From assembly GCA_021396245.1 (NCBI GenBank), contig WNYE01000086.1, forward strand, positions 1 through 64,000: a stretch of DNA of 64,000 nucleotides. Reading direction: 5' to 3'. Numbering within the stretch: the stretch's first letter is position 1; each line of letters begins with the position of its first letter. Under the pieces are notes generated by a model that worked only from the letters and a program-made list of their open reading frames with translations, had not been told where the DNA came from and searched no databases. Of this stretch, positions 31,854 to 41,987 are shown piece by piece. A program made the position numbers and the translations under genes. This DNA is from Sporothrix humicola. Taxonomy: Eukaryota; Ascomycota; Sordariomycetes; Ophiostomatales; Ophiostomataceae.

Positions 31854-32505
31854 GTCGTGAGAAAGTGAGTTGGCAATGTTTGTTGAGTTGGCAGTGTCGT
31901 CGTCATGGGAAATCCAAAAGAGGAAATCAGACACTTATCAACGTCACCGCAGGCAAGCTCGGTCATTTGCCATCATTCCCCGACATTATTCGCGAATCAA
32001 CAGCTTGTCAAAAGAGGTACTCCGCATGTGCATGTCGCCGTTCTGCACAACCCACTCTATGCGGAGTAGTTCCACATGCTCCAAATTCATGTTGTGTCAG
32101 TGTCTTGTGAGTCTGTTGTGGTCTCTCTGAATTTTTGCGAACAATTTACGCGACAAAATACTCCGGTCTCCGCACACCCAGATTCCCACATCCACTAGCT
32201 GCCCCCTCTCCGGGGAAAATGTTCGTTTCAATCTGATGGAGCCGGGTGGACCGGGACGTCACGTTCTAATTTATTGTCATTTTTATACTTTTTCGTGGAA
32301 ATAATTCAAATATTGTCAATGAAAACGAACATGCATAATGGTATATTGAATTAAAAGAAAATGTCTGGAAAAGAAAAGAGTAAAGAGAATAAAAAAACGG
32401 AAGAAAATAATAACGCAAGAAAGAAAACATCAGCAAAAGTGGCAATGCCACCTACTGCTATTCAAACATCATCACAACAACTCGGCTTCTCTCTCTCACA
32501 CACCC
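31854..32505. other. Intergenic region between GH31 and TRI12-type transporter
   Basis: Holds the GH31 promoter and the 3' end of the transporter gene. AT-rich between 32270 and 32470. No gene supported. Confidence 0.55.
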
Positions 32506-34371
32506 TCACACTGACGTCTCTGCCTTTTCGACGTTGCTCGTGTTGGCCTTTTCGTGGCTGGCCGTCGTCGCTGCATCCACATCGGACGATGGAATGCCCT
32601 TGGCGTGCAGGATGTCGACCTTTGTCTGCTCGCGGTGGTAGATTTGGCGCGAGACGTGGTCGGTCAAGTAGTGGTCAAAGTCGCGGAGGCAGACGGCGGC
32701 GATCAGGCAGACAATACCCAAGGCCATGGCCGTGTAAAAGACGTACGCGTACGACTCGCTGTACGCCTCGGAGATGCTGGCGTTGGCCGCTTCTAGGATA
32801 CTGGAGTTCATGCCGGGGACGGCGAGCAGGGCGTCCTGAGTGCCGGCGCCGGCGGCTGTCAAAAGATCAGGGACGGACGACGCCGGCAGGCCGGCCTTCT
32901 CGACGGCCGGCACGACGATCGACTCATACTTGCCAGGGAGCTTGTTGGTGTAGATGGCGACAAAGATACTCGAAAAGATACTCCCCAAAACAACACGGGA
33001 GGCCGACACAATGGCAAAGCCGACGCCCAGGTCTCTTTCGGAAACAATGTACTGGACCATGAGCATCGTAAAGATCTCGCCCCAGCCCATGGGGAACGAC
33101 GCGAGGAACGACACGGCAATGGACTGCGACTTCTTGGTGGCCGCAATCGTGGCGCCAGCCCCTAAAAAGGCGGTCATCCACGCCGAGCCGACAATCAGCT
33201 GCCACTTGAGGTGCTTGACCGTGTTGTACAGCGGGCCGATGATCATGATGCCGGCCCAGGCGCCCAGGTTGACGACGCTCGACATCCAGCCAATGTCTTC
33301 CCAGCCGGACGCGGAGGACCCGAAGATGAAGGACACTGCGGACGGCCACAAAATAAACAAAGCCGTCTGCAGGCAGCCGGTGATGGACGAGATGATGACG
33401 ACACACGTGAACCCGCGCACGTCCGACCAAAAGTGCATCGGCACAATCGGGTAACGCTGCTTGCGGAAGATTTCGTAGAACACAAACAGGACAATCGTGA
33501 CGCCGCCCGAGACAATGAGGCCAACGACATGGCCCGACTTCCACGGGTAGGTCGTGCCACCCCACGAGATGCCGAGCATCAGCAACACCAAGCCGGCGAC
33601 CAGCAGGACCGTCCCGACATAGTCAATGTTGGCCAGGCTGTGCCGCCGCGAGTGCTTCTCGCCGTGCATCTGCACAAACGACGGCGGATGGTAAAAGACA
33701 AACCACAGCGCCGTGCCAATGACCATGAGGATAATGTAAATGTAAAAGATCCAGCGCCACGACGAGAGGTGCGCCAGGCGGGCACCCAGGAATGGTCCGA
33801 AGCCAGTGGCAATCACGTTGGGCACGACCACAATCATTGTTCCCAGGAACTTGCCCTTGTTTGACAGCAACTCGCCGGTCAGAAGGGGGTACGATCCCGG
33901 AATGCCGGCCGCCAGGCCGAGCACCGCATTGGCTCCGATCAGCGTGTCCATGTTTTTTGCGGTGGCCGCCACGATGCCGCCGATGATGCCAATCACGTTC
34001 GCCGCCAGCGCAATGTTGCGCCGCCCAAACTGGTCCGAGTTGCGCCCAAACAGAAGGATGGAAATGGCCTGCGCGATCGTCCACACAATCGAAAACAGGT
34101 ACCCGTTCGTGCTCGGCCCAATGTCCGTGTTGATGATCGGGATCACGCCCGCCGCCGCCTCAAACGCAAAGTACGTCCCCGCCAGGTTGAACGCCGTCCC
34201 CGCAAACGTGCCGATGAACCGCCAGCTCGAGTAGTAGCCCTCGGGCAGCGTGTCGACCTCGGCCGCCAGCGCCTGCGACCGCAGCTCGTCCTGCTTGACT
34301 TCTTGGTCAATGTTGTCGAGGCTGCCGGAGTGGCCGCTGACCGGCGGCGCAGGGCCGATTTCGTCGGTCAT
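32506..34371 (-). CDS. MFS drug/toxin efflux-type transporter, TRI12 family
   Basis: 621 residues, one exon. A 14-segment DHA2-like MFS protein with the features of the fungal TRI12 family: YYSSWRFIGTFAGTAFNLAGTY at the first TM, GPSTNGYLFSIVWTIAQAIS, FGRNSDQFGRRN (motif A), AAGIPGSYPLLTGELLSNKGK, and a long C-terminal loop before the last TM (SESYAYVFYTAMALG). The family includes trichothecene efflux pumps and many carriers of unknown substrate, so the name implies family only: no secondary-metabolite synthase is present in this window. Acts in the plasma or vacuolar membrane. A TATAAA on the minus strand (34571-34576) lies about 200 bp upstream of the ATG. Confidence 0.9.
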   Translation of the reverse strand: MTDEIGPAPPVSGHSGSLDNIDQEVKQDELRSQALAAEVDTLPEGYYSSWRFIGTFAGTAFNLAGTYFAFEAAAGVIPIINTDIGPSTNGYLFSIVWTIAQAISILLFGRNSDQFGRRNIALAANVIGIIGGIVAATAKNMDTLIGANAVLGLAAGIPGSYPLLTGELLSNKGKFLGTMIVVVPNVIATGFGPFLGARLAHLSSWRWIFYIYIILMVIGTALWFVFYHPPSFVQMHGEKHSRRHSLANIDYVGTVLLVAGLVLLMLGISWGGTTYPWKSGHVVGLIVSGGVTIVLFVFYEIFRKQRYPIVPMHFWSDVRGFTCVVIISSITGCLQTALFILWPSAVSFIFGSSASGWEDIGWMSSVVNLGAWAGIMIIGPLYNTVKHLKWQLIVGSAWMTAFLGAGATIAATKKSQSIAVSFLASFPMGWGEIFTMLMVQYIVSERDLGVGFAIVSASRVVLGSIFSSIFVAIYTNKLPGKYESIVVPAVEKAGLPASSVPDLLTAAGAGTQDALLAVPGMNSSILEAANASISEAYSESYAYVFYTAMALGIVCLIAAVCLRDFDHYLTDHVSRQIYHREQTKVDILHAKGIPSSDVDAATTASHEKANTSNVEKAETSV

Positions 34372-36158
34372 GGTGGGGGTGCGTAGCAGGAAGATGAAAT
34401 AAAGAAAGAGTAAAGAAAAAAATCGAGGCTGTGGTGAGAAGGCGAGGTGAGGAGAAACAGACTGAGAGGATGAGAATAGCAGTCGAGATGTGAGAGAAAA
34501 CGAAACAAAACAAAAGGACGGGGTGACAAAGAAAGGAATTAATAAGTCGGCGAATGGCCCCTGTCAAGTCTTTATATTCACCTTGTGATGTTGATCGTGA
34601 CTGTCCAGAGGAGAGGACAGAACGCGTCGAGATTCCAGTTGATTTTGATAGTCTCTCCGGCCGCCTGCTCACCGTATTCGTACGGAGGATTTACATTTGT
34701 GTTGTTGTGCATAATTTACTTTGATTTTATTTTCTAATCGACCGTATTAGCCAGACCCTGCTTTCCCATCAAGTCTAAGCGAGAACAATACCCCGGCCTT
34801 GGGTCTCTCTGTCGCTCGCTTCTCATTCTCCCATTACCCCGTGGGGAAGGGAATGCGGTGAAGTGCCGGCAGGAAACCACTGTTGGGTTACTGTAAACAA
34901 AGGAGCGCAGCAGAAAAGTGCAAATGTCAGATGGCGCACTCTCTGTGACTCTCCAAGACCCAATCGGCGTCGCTCCGTTCAGAATGTCAAAGTTTTGTTC
35001 CGTCCGAAGTGGTTCCGGCAGTGCGAGAGAAAAAGAGCGGGGAATGCTCCTTGGAGGCCGGTCGGGTGTGGGGAAATTGGTGCTCACAAAAAGGATCGTC
35101 TTCGCTTTGTGTGGTCAGTCTTTCTCTCTCTCCTTCTTTTACTGTCCTCTTTTTCTACTTGCACACTCAAGACAAAACGTCCCCAACTTTCATTCCCAGC
35201 AATTCCCAGCAATTCCCAGAAAGTGGCACGCCGCACGATACACGCACTTGCAGGTGCGAATCCTGCGAGAAGATGTACCTTTGACTCGACCAATGTACCT
35301 GGTACTTTTCACTTTCAGTACGACGAGACAGCGCTGTCTTGCATCCTCTAAATCTTGCTACTGTTTTCAGACTGGTCTCGCACTTCGCAGAGATCCAATT
35401 CTCCTCTCTCTCGCCTCTATCCCAGATTGTGACAGTTTCTGCTACTCTCATCGCTCAACAGTCTGTCCGAGCATCTTCGGTGCCCGGACAGGCGTTGACT
35501 TTAGAGTGAGTCCCTGATCACCATCACGGCCGTTCCCCCGATGCTGTTGCGATGCTATTCCCAGACTGCCATGATGTTAAAACAGTTCAATATTAGTGCA
35601 TTCGAATTGCCGGGTGACACTTTGGTGAGCTATGTCTGACCCAACTGTCACCAGATCCTATTGTATTAGAATGACCCCGAAACTGGTCCTTTATCATATA
35701 CATCTTAGGTATACAATCTGGTGATAACTGAATATTTTGTGCACCACAACTGCATGATCTGTATAATCTGCACTCCACAGTCGCCTCTCTGCCAAACGTC
35801 TTCACTGCTGCGAAAGATTATCCGAGCTACCGTCGAGATCCGTCGCTGCTCGCCTTGTCTCTCCACAACTAGCGCCGTGTGGGGAACAAGGACATCGTTT
35901 TCCACCAGCATCCTCACTTACAGCCTACGGGTCCACACGCATTTGGTTGTCCGACGACGTCACGAATTACTCCGGAGAATCTCTTGCCGTTGGTTGTCTT
36001 GATCAAACTGCTTTTATTCTCTTTTAAGCTGTTTCCAGTCGTTGCATCGAGCTCTCAAGGTTCTCAATCACATCCACGACAACTTACACAAACGACGCTA
36101 AAGTACAACCTCCACCTCCACATCCGCAAATAAATCTACCTGCTACGCACCCTCCGCC
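34372..36158. other. Divergent intergenic region between TRI12-type transporter and alcohol dehydrogenase
   Basis: 1.8 kb without a supported gene. It includes an attcccagca triplication at 35191-35220. The start of the dehydrogenase is preceded by an A/C-rich leader that ends in a 17-base string (36139-36155) also found beside the SDR stop codon at 21972-21988. Confidence 0.55.
34571..34576 (-). promoter_or_regulatory. TATA box of the TRI12-type transporter
   Basis: TATAAA on the coding strand about 200 bp upstream of the start codon, followed by a CT-rich leader. Confidence 0.5.
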
Positions 36159-37214
36159 ATGTCTATGAAGTGCTTCAAGCTCGAACAGTGGGGCCAGCCC
36201 GGCGTCTATACCACCGCCCCCAAGCCCACGCCCGGCGTCAACGATGTCCTCGTCCGCGTCAAGGCCGTCGGCTTGTGCCTGTCCGATGTCCACATGATGC
36301 ACAGCCAGCCCGGCTCCGACCCGTACGCCTCGGCCCTCGAGCCCGGCTTCATCCTCGGCCACGAGACCGCCGGCGTCGTCGAGGAGCTGGGGTCCAACGT
36401 CACCGATCTCAAAAAGGGCGAGAGCGTCGTCGTCCACCACGTCCAGCACTGCGGCCACTGCGAGTACTGCGAGCGCGGCCTCGAGATGCACTGCACCTAC
36501 TACAAGCGCGGCGACATTCTCGTGACCCGCGGCAGCGGCCAGGACGGTGGGCTGGCCGAGTTTGTCGTCGTGCCCCGCGACGAGCTGGTCTCGGTCGGCA
36601 ACGACGACCCTGTGCGCTTTGCGCCCCTGACCGACGCCGGCATCACCGCCTACTCGGCCTGCATGAAGTTTATCCCGCGGCTGCGGCCCGGCGATTTCGC
36701 AGTCGTCATCGGTATCGGCGGCCTCGGTGCCTATGGCGTGCAGTTTTTGAAAATCATGTCGGCGGCGCGCGTCATTGCCGTCGACACCATCCCGCGCCGC
36801 CTCGAGCTGGCCAAGGAGCTGGGCGCCGACTTTGTCGTCCAGGCAGGGCCGGATGCCGCCCAAAAGATCAAGGAGATCACCGAGGGCCGCGGCGTCGACG
36901 GTCTTGTGGATTTCGCCGGTGTCGACCAGACCATGCGCTTGGCTGCTGACGTCGTCCGTCCTCGTGGATTTATTTCTGTGCCGGGCATGGGTGGCGGCAG
37001 CGTCACGCTGGGCTGGAACAAGATGGCCACCACCGCCGAGTTTGCCCTGTCGCTCGGCAGTTCTCGCAAGGAGATGCGCGAAGTGTGCCAGCTCGCCCGC
37101 GAGGGTCGTCTGCGTATCGACATGGACAAGTTCAACTGGGACCAGATCCCTGAGGCCTATGAGAAGCTCGAAAAGGGCGAGCTTAATGGCCGCGCAGTCA
37201 TCCTGGTTGACTAA
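36159..37214 (+). CDS. Zinc-dependent medium-chain alcohol dehydrogenase
   Basis: 351 residues, one exon, standard MDR length. Reversible NAD(P)-dependent oxidation of alcohols. Catalytic zinc ligands: Cys40 in GLCLSDVHMM and His68-Glu69 in LGHETAG. Structural zinc: C98, C101, C104 and C112 in CGHCEYCERGLEMHC. Cofactor fold: GIGGLGAYGVQFLKIM, then VDTIPRRLELAKELGADFVV, where the Asp after beta-2 (VIAVD) suggests NAD(H) preference. The sequence looks like the bacterial-type NAD-dependent alcohol dehydrogenases acting on secondary or long-chain alcohols rather than yeast ADH1. It converges with the first DUF3632-like gene (214 bp between stops). A polyadenylation-like AATAAA lies at 37338. Confidence 0.93.
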   Translation: MSMKCFKLEQWGQPGVYTTAPKPTPGVNDVLVRVKAVGLCLSDVHMMHSQPGSDPYASALEPGFILGHETAGVVEELGSNVTDLKKGESVVVHHVQHCGHCEYCERGLEMHCTYYKRGDILVTRGSGQDGGLAEFVVVPRDELVSVGNDDPVRFAPLTDAGITAYSACMKFIPRLRPGDFAVVIGIGGLGAYGVQFLKIMSAARVIAVDTIPRRLELAKELGADFVVQAGPDAAQKIKEITEGRGVDGLVDFAGVDQTMRLAADVVRPRGFISVPGMGGGSVTLGWNKMATTAEFALSLGSSRKEMREVCQLAREGRLRIDMDKFNWDQIPEAYEKLEKGELNGRAVILVD

Positions 37215-37337
37215 GGGACAGGATTTTTGTTCGTTTGTGAAATACTGTAGAAGTTAGCGGGAAAAGTCAACATAGGGCGGCGTTGATGTAGAGTTATACA
37301 TATAGAGTGGGAGGAACTGTTACTTATATTAAAGGAA

Positions 37338-37343
37338 AATAAA
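37338..37343 (+). other. Polyadenylation-signal-like AATAAA of the alcohol dehydrogenase gene
   Basis: AATAAA 124 bp beyond the stop codon in AT-rich sequence, before the convergent DUF3632-like gene. Confidence 0.4.
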
Positions 37344-37428
37344 GCAAGCTATTGACACTGTCTACGCGTGCGTAGAGTCGGGAGGGACACAATGTAAATG
37401 TTCTAGGCGGAGCGCTTCCAGATGTCCC

Positions 37429-38781
37429 CTATTCAGTGTCTACATGTGTGTCCCTCTGGTCGTTCTCATTTTCTTCCGCTCCGTTCTGTTCCTCATACTC
37501 GACATCAAGATGAGCAAGAGCAGTTTCGCTTTGTTTTAACTCCTCATCGTCGTACTTATCCATCATATCATCGACCGGACGCCGATCTTCCTCAATTTGT
37601 TCCATTTTTTTGACTGCCAACGCGACGGCGTCAAGCAAGTCCTCATCCACAGCCATGTCACGAGACCGTAGAGGTGCGGGGTTGAGCAGCGACTTGAGCC
37701 TCTCCTTCCAAAACGTCCATCTCGCCACAGATAGACCTGCGTTTGCTTCGGGGTATCTTTCCAGGAAAAGACGGCCTGCGGGATATTCGCATAACTTGCT
37801 GCGGTCCTTGTACTTTTTTCTCCACCGGTCGTTTGTCTTCGAGCGTCGGTACAAGTAATCGCCGCTATAAGTGATCCAAGAGGTCGCTGCCATGATGTCG
37901 GAACGTTGTGAAGCAGTAAGGACTGTTCCGTCAACCCACAAAGCCAGTGGTGCAGTCCCGTCATCGAACAAGCCATTATGGGAGGATTCGTCGGCAAACA
38001 AACTTCTGTTTCTGGCGTCAGAGCTGTTGCTGTCTGGCGTGCCCCCCTCTAACCCGCGGCACAAATATGGCATGCCGTTCTTGTCGGTAAATTCCCAACA
38101 AAGAGTCCCATCAGCGCAGTGGCCACGTGCCAGGAAAGCAGACCCATTGCGCCATTTCTTGATGATTTTGTCCACGTCCAGGCCCTCTTCCCCGTCGACT
38201 TGCTTCTGTTCTTCGCGTTCCATTCCGCGTCCAGATGGGCCGCTCCATTTGTAGTTCATGGTGTATTTGAATTGTGGGAGGCTGTCCCAGAGATTCATCT
38301 CGTGCCAGTCGTGCTGGACTCTGCCGCGACCTTTCTGCTTCTCCATCAAGGACTGGAGGATACCAAGCAATGTCGCATGGCCTGGATGCTCAAGGTGGTG
38401 TGGTACACGTAGACAAGTAGCTATCAGCGCGGACCAAAGTCGGTCGACAAAGTACCACGTCTCGTTCTCCGCTTCCTGAAGAGCGTCCTTGTCGTCGCGG
38501 TCAACGTTGTCGATGTAGCCTGCAGCAGGGAAGAGGTCGGCAATAGCTGCAGCTGCCTTGTCACACACTGCGTCCTTGTCGGACCCGTATACGCTGTCTT
38601 CTCTCAAAGCCTCGCCGAATATTGTGTACATCACAGCCCGTTTGTCGTCAATATCGTCTTTGCCACGGTCTAGTAGCTCGTCAAGGCCAAATGGGAGTGG
38701 CCTGCTTGGTGTTGTTGATGGAACCGGCATCGTGCAAGCCGGGGACTCGGCCGGCAACGCTGTCTCTTTGTTTTCTGCCAT
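37429..38781 (-). CDS. DUF3632-like protein, paralogue A
   Basis: 450 residues, one exon. Features in order: FGLDELLDRGKDD near residue 31, MYTIFGEALREDSVYGSDKDAVCDKAAAAIADL, a WSALIATCLRVPHHLEHPGHATLLGIL block, an acidic mid-region (WSGPSGRGMEREE), AATSWITYSGDYLYRR, and GLSVARWTFWKERLKSLLNP followed by SRDMAVDEDLLDAVALAVKKMEQIEED. The RVPHxxxHPGxxTLLGIL and WxFWKxR blocks are what I recall of the fungal DUF3632 family, all-helical cytosolic proteins of unknown function. Paralogues B and C share every block at 39.6-41.2 kb and 47.6-49.7 kb. No partner gene is seen divergently upstream of A, unlike B and C. No enzyme motif is recognisable. Confidence 0.82.
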   Translation of the reverse strand: MAENKETALPAESPACTMPVPSTTPSRPLPFGLDELLDRGKDDIDDKRAVMYTIFGEALREDSVYGSDKDAVCDKAAAAIADLFPAAGYIDNVDRDDKDALQEAENETWYFVDRLWSALIATCLRVPHHLEHPGHATLLGILQSLMEKQKGRGRVQHDWHEMNLWDSLPQFKYTMNYKWSGPSGRGMEREEQKQVDGEEGLDVDKIIKKWRNGSAFLARGHCADGTLCWEFTDKNGMPYLCRGLEGGTPDSNSSDARNRSLFADESSHNGLFDDGTAPLALWVDGTVLTASQRSDIMAATSWITYSGDYLYRRSKTNDRWRKKYKDRSKLCEYPAGRLFLERYPEANAGLSVARWTFWKERLKSLLNPAPLRSRDMAVDEDLLDAVALAVKKMEQIEEDRRPVDDMMDKYDDEELKQSETALAHLDVEYEEQNGAEENENDQRDTHVDTE

Positions 38782-39575
38782 TGCTGCTAGTGATTGTAGG
38801 TCGATATTGATGGAGATGAGTGGAATAGACGGGGAATGTTTGAGGATGGATGGTGGGTGGATGAAGGATGGGTTGCGGATGGCTGGGGAATGAGATGGGA
38901 AATTTTGAGAACGACTAGGGAAAACAGGAAAACTCTGATCACTGAATGGACAGGCTCACAGGCAACCGTCCTAGATGCAGATGGAATAGGAAGTAGCGAC
39001 CATGTAAGATCTTAAACAGAAGGTACGCCAACATGTACGCTTACTACAGAGCACCATTAAATCTGCCAAATACACTGTGCTGAGTCAGCATTGTACAATC
39101 CGTCTCGTGACCATGCCAGCTACGCTTTCCTTGCAGAAATTTCTCCCAGGCATCGAAAGGAACTTGATGGGAAAGTCTACTGGCATCAGTACATATCATT
39201 AAGCATCTTGTAACAATGAGTAAAAATCATAATAAATCGTTCGTTCTTCAATACTTGAAGACTACTAGTATAGGAAACAAAACTACCAAAACATCCTGGG
39301 TATATAGGGTATCAAAATGAAAAACAAAAATAGGAAAATGTAGCAATATAAAAAACCCCACGCCAACATGTCCATTGGCGGTCTGGTGCGGCCTGATGCG
39401 GCCTTTCCCCCCCAAAAATAGCACTGTCTTGCCCTAAAAACGCCACCCCAGGCCGGGTATCGACATGGCACAGTGCTGTGGCCATATTGTCTCATTGTCT
39501 CGATTTTTTGTCGTCACGGGGCTCGTTTTCGGCGTTGCGGCGGCGAGGTCTTTTGCCAAGTACCGACGGGGTCCT
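38782..39575. other. Spacer between DUF3632-like paralogues A and B
   Basis: Contains the promoter of A with GGATG-rich direct repeats (about 38838-38885) and an AT-rich tract. No gene supported; no remnant of the small CX2C-family gene is recognised here. Confidence 0.5.
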
Positions 39576-41228
39576 CTAGACCTGTGGGCTTTCGGTGTCG
39601 CTGGCGCCAGCAGGGGCGTTCTCGTCTTGGTCGTCCTTGTTGCTCATGTTCACTTGATGGATAGCCGTGGTGTTCTCGTTGGTGTCGCTAGCCACAATCG
39701 CGTTCGGGTCCAGGTCGGTGATGGGGACGTTGCGTTTGTCGACGAGTGCAATCGGACCAGTAGAGCGTGCACTGGTACGATCCGAAATGGCCTTGCGCAG
39801 CTCCCTCTTCTTCTTCTCCTTCTCGATCCTGGCCGCACTCCAATTCTCGTACATGGCACGGCCGGATTTCTTGAGTCCCAGATCCTCCATGAGCTTAATC
39901 AACATGGCCGCCCTCCTCTCCTTCTCGTCCCGTTCGTCCTGTTCGATCTGCTCCATCTTGTTGACAGCCGCCGTCACAGCGGCGAGAACATCCTCAGCTA
40001 CGGCCATGTCGCGAGAGCGTAGGGGAGCAGGGCTAAGCAGCGACTTGAGCCGGTCCTTCCAGTAGTTCCATCTCATTAACGACATGCCGTGGCGTGCTTC
40101 GGGGTGTTTCGCAAGGAAATAACGGCCAGCAGGATGCGGCTTGTATTCCAACAGGCGGTCGCACCCCTCGCTTGAGTGAGAGGAATTGTGCCGCGAATGA
40201 CGGTAGAGCTCGTCGCCAGAATGGATGATCCACGCTGTGGCTGCCATCAACCGGGAGCGATCATTGACTGTCAGGACAGTGCCGTCCACCCACAAAGTCC
40301 CATCCTTCCATTTCACGCTGGGGTCACCACCTTCGAGCGCTTCGCACAAGCTGTACACGGCACAGTCGTCCGACACAGCGTTTCCAAGCTCGGCGGCGTA
40401 GCATCGTGCAAAGAAGGTGGTCTTATTCTGCCAGCGTGCAATCGTCTTCTCAACATTGGCATCCTTGTCGCCCTTGATCTGTTTGGCTTCTTCCTCGTCC
40501 AGAAAATGGGGGCCGGCGGTGAATTCGGACAAGACGCCAAACATAGGCAGGCCTTTCCAGAACGGCTTGTCCTCGTCGTCGTCTTCGTCCTCCTCGTCTT
40601 CGTCCTCCTCGTCTTCGTCCTCCTCGTCTTCGTCTTCCTCGTCGTCTTCCTCGTCGCCGTCTTCCTCGTCATCGTCTTTCTCATCATCGTCATCCTCATC
40701 GTCATCCTCGTTGTCTTCTTCCTCGTCGTCGTCGTCTTTGTCACCACCATTGCGGCCGGATCTAGGCCTTCCATCCAGGATTTCAAGGATGCCCATCAAA
40801 GTCTCCTGGCCAGGGTGTCCAAGGTTGTGCGGCACACGACTGGCAACGTCCAGTAACGTGGTCCAGAGCTCCCACAAAAACGTGTCAGACTCTTCCTTTG
40901 CCAGGCTGATTGCCTCTGGGTCAGAACGGGACTCTTCTGGGATATGGCTGGCAACAAGCTGGAGGTCCGCGATCGCTTTGGCAGCCCGGCTGCAGACGGT
41001 CTCTCTGTCACTTCCGTATGGGCCATCGACTCGCAAAGCATCGGCAAAAATGTTGATGATCTGTGCCCGGTACTTTTCTTCGTCTTCTGGGTCATCCTCT
41101 TCTTCCATCGCCCAGGCCATGAGTTCGTCGAGGTCAAAGGGTAGCGGTTCGTTGGGTTGTGGTGATTCATGGGGCATCAGAGTTTGATCGATGCCGATTT
41201 GTGTCACTTCTTTTCCCGTGGTCGCCAT
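39576..41228 (-). CDS. DUF3632-like protein, paralogue B, with a long acidic insert
   Basis: 550 residues, one exon. Shares the blocks of paralogues A and C: FDLDELMAWAMEEEDD, IINIFADALRVDGPYGSDRE, WTTLLDVASRVPHNLGHPGQ followed by ETLMGILEIL, AATAWIIHSGDELYRH, GMSLMRWNYWKDRLKSLLSP and SRDMAVAEDVLAAV. Between the first two conserved halves lies an insert of about 58 almost pure Asp/Glu residues (roughly 164-221), encoded by a 15-bp minisatellite. The C-terminus adds a basic coiled stretch (EKEKKKRELRKAISDR) and a Thr/Asn-rich tail. It is divergent from the coiled-coil CX2C gene that starts at 41988 (760 bp apart); paralogue C has the same type of partner. Function unknown. Confidence 0.82.
   Translation of the reverse strand: MATTGKEVTQIGIDQTLMPHESPQPNEPLPFDLDELMAWAMEEEDDPEDEEKYRAQIINIFADALRVDGPYGSDRETVCSRAAKAIADLQLVASHIPEESRSDPEAISLAKEESDTFLWELWTTLLDVASRVPHNLGHPGQETLMGILEILDGRPRSGRNGGDKDDDDEEEDNEDDDEDDDDEKDDDEEDGDEEDDEEDEDEEDEDEEDEDEEDEDDDEDKPFWKGLPMFGVLSEFTAGPHFLDEEEAKQIKGDKDANVEKTIARWQNKTTFFARCYAAELGNAVSDDCAVYSLCEALEGGDPSVKWKDGTLWVDGTVLTVNDRSRLMAATAWIIHSGDELYRHSRHNSSHSSEGCDRLLEYKPHPAGRYFLAKHPEARHGMSLMRWNYWKDRLKSLLSPAPLRSRDMAVAEDVLAAVTAAVNKMEQIEQDERDEKERRAAMLIKLMEDLGLKKSGRAMYENWSAARIEKEKKKRELRKAISDRTSARSTGPIALVDKRNVPITDLDPNAIVASDTNENTTAIHQVNMSNKDDQDENAPAGASDTESPQV
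40565..40740. repeat. Degenerate 12-15-bp minisatellite coding for a poly-Asp/Glu tract
   Basis: Tandem units of tcgtcttcgtcctcc and variants on the + strand encode the acidic insert of DUF3632-like paralogue B. Likely to vary in copy number between isolates. Confidence 0.8.
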
Positions 41229-41987
41229 TTTTGCACTCTGGGTTCTATGAACCTTTAAATGGGGAAATGTGAGTGAGTTGCGATGATGCTGGTGATGGTG
41301 GTTTGATGTGAAGTTGATGGGAAGTTGATGGGAAGTTGATGAAAAAAAAATTTGGGGTGTGATGATGGCGTGAAAATAATATTGGAAATATATTGTACAC
41401 TACTGTTTTAGTACGGTCTTCGGCGGATTATTCTTCCTTTCACATATAGTTACTTAAGGTTTATGCTCAGGTTATACATGTTGTAGGCGAAAAGTAATGG
41501 CATAATACAAAGTGCACAGAGGACGTATATATAAGAAAACTTCACTAGCATAATATATTTACACTACCGTGAACTATGACCAGTAGTCACCACATACTAG
41601 TTTCATATCATTCTTTCTAACATTACAATAATATAACAAGCGATTCGTAGACGTATGTAGTAGATATGGAATCCTCGATGCCCCTTGAATAGAGGCATAG
41701 GATAACTAAAAAGCACAAAAACATCAGCAAGTACAGTTCATGTTTTCGCTTATTCAGTTCTTCATGGCTCGGTTTGTACCCATGTGAGCGTGAATCCAGA
41801 AATAGAAGGAGCGATGGAGGCTCATGAAGAGAAGGGAAAGAGCCAGAGCGCGGTCTGGAAAACAAAATCGCGAAGCCGCGTTCGCTGTGTAGTTTGTAGA
41901 AACTTTCCTTGATCCGACACGCCATTTTATGATCACGATTTCTTAGAGAGAAACGACACCATCCACATCTTTCAGAAGTCGCAAATA
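41229..41987. promoter_or_regulatory. Divergent promoter between DUF3632-like B and coiled-coil CX2C gene 1
   Basis: 760 bp. It includes three copies of gaagttgatgg (41310-41341) near the B start and a TATATATAA (41526-41534) facing the + gene, 454 bp before its ATG. AT-rich centre. The head-to-head layout suggests shared regulation. Confidence 0.5.
41310..41341. repeat. 11-bp tandem repeat, three copies
   Basis: gaagttgatgg repeated three times (last copy partial), about 85 bp upstream of the start of DUF3632-like paralogue B. Confidence 0.75.

Noticed and set aside
32506..37214. Secondary-metabolite cluster suggested by the TRI12-type pump and dehydrogenase
   Set aside because: No polyketide synthase, peptide synthetase, terpene synthase or other backbone enzyme is present in the window.
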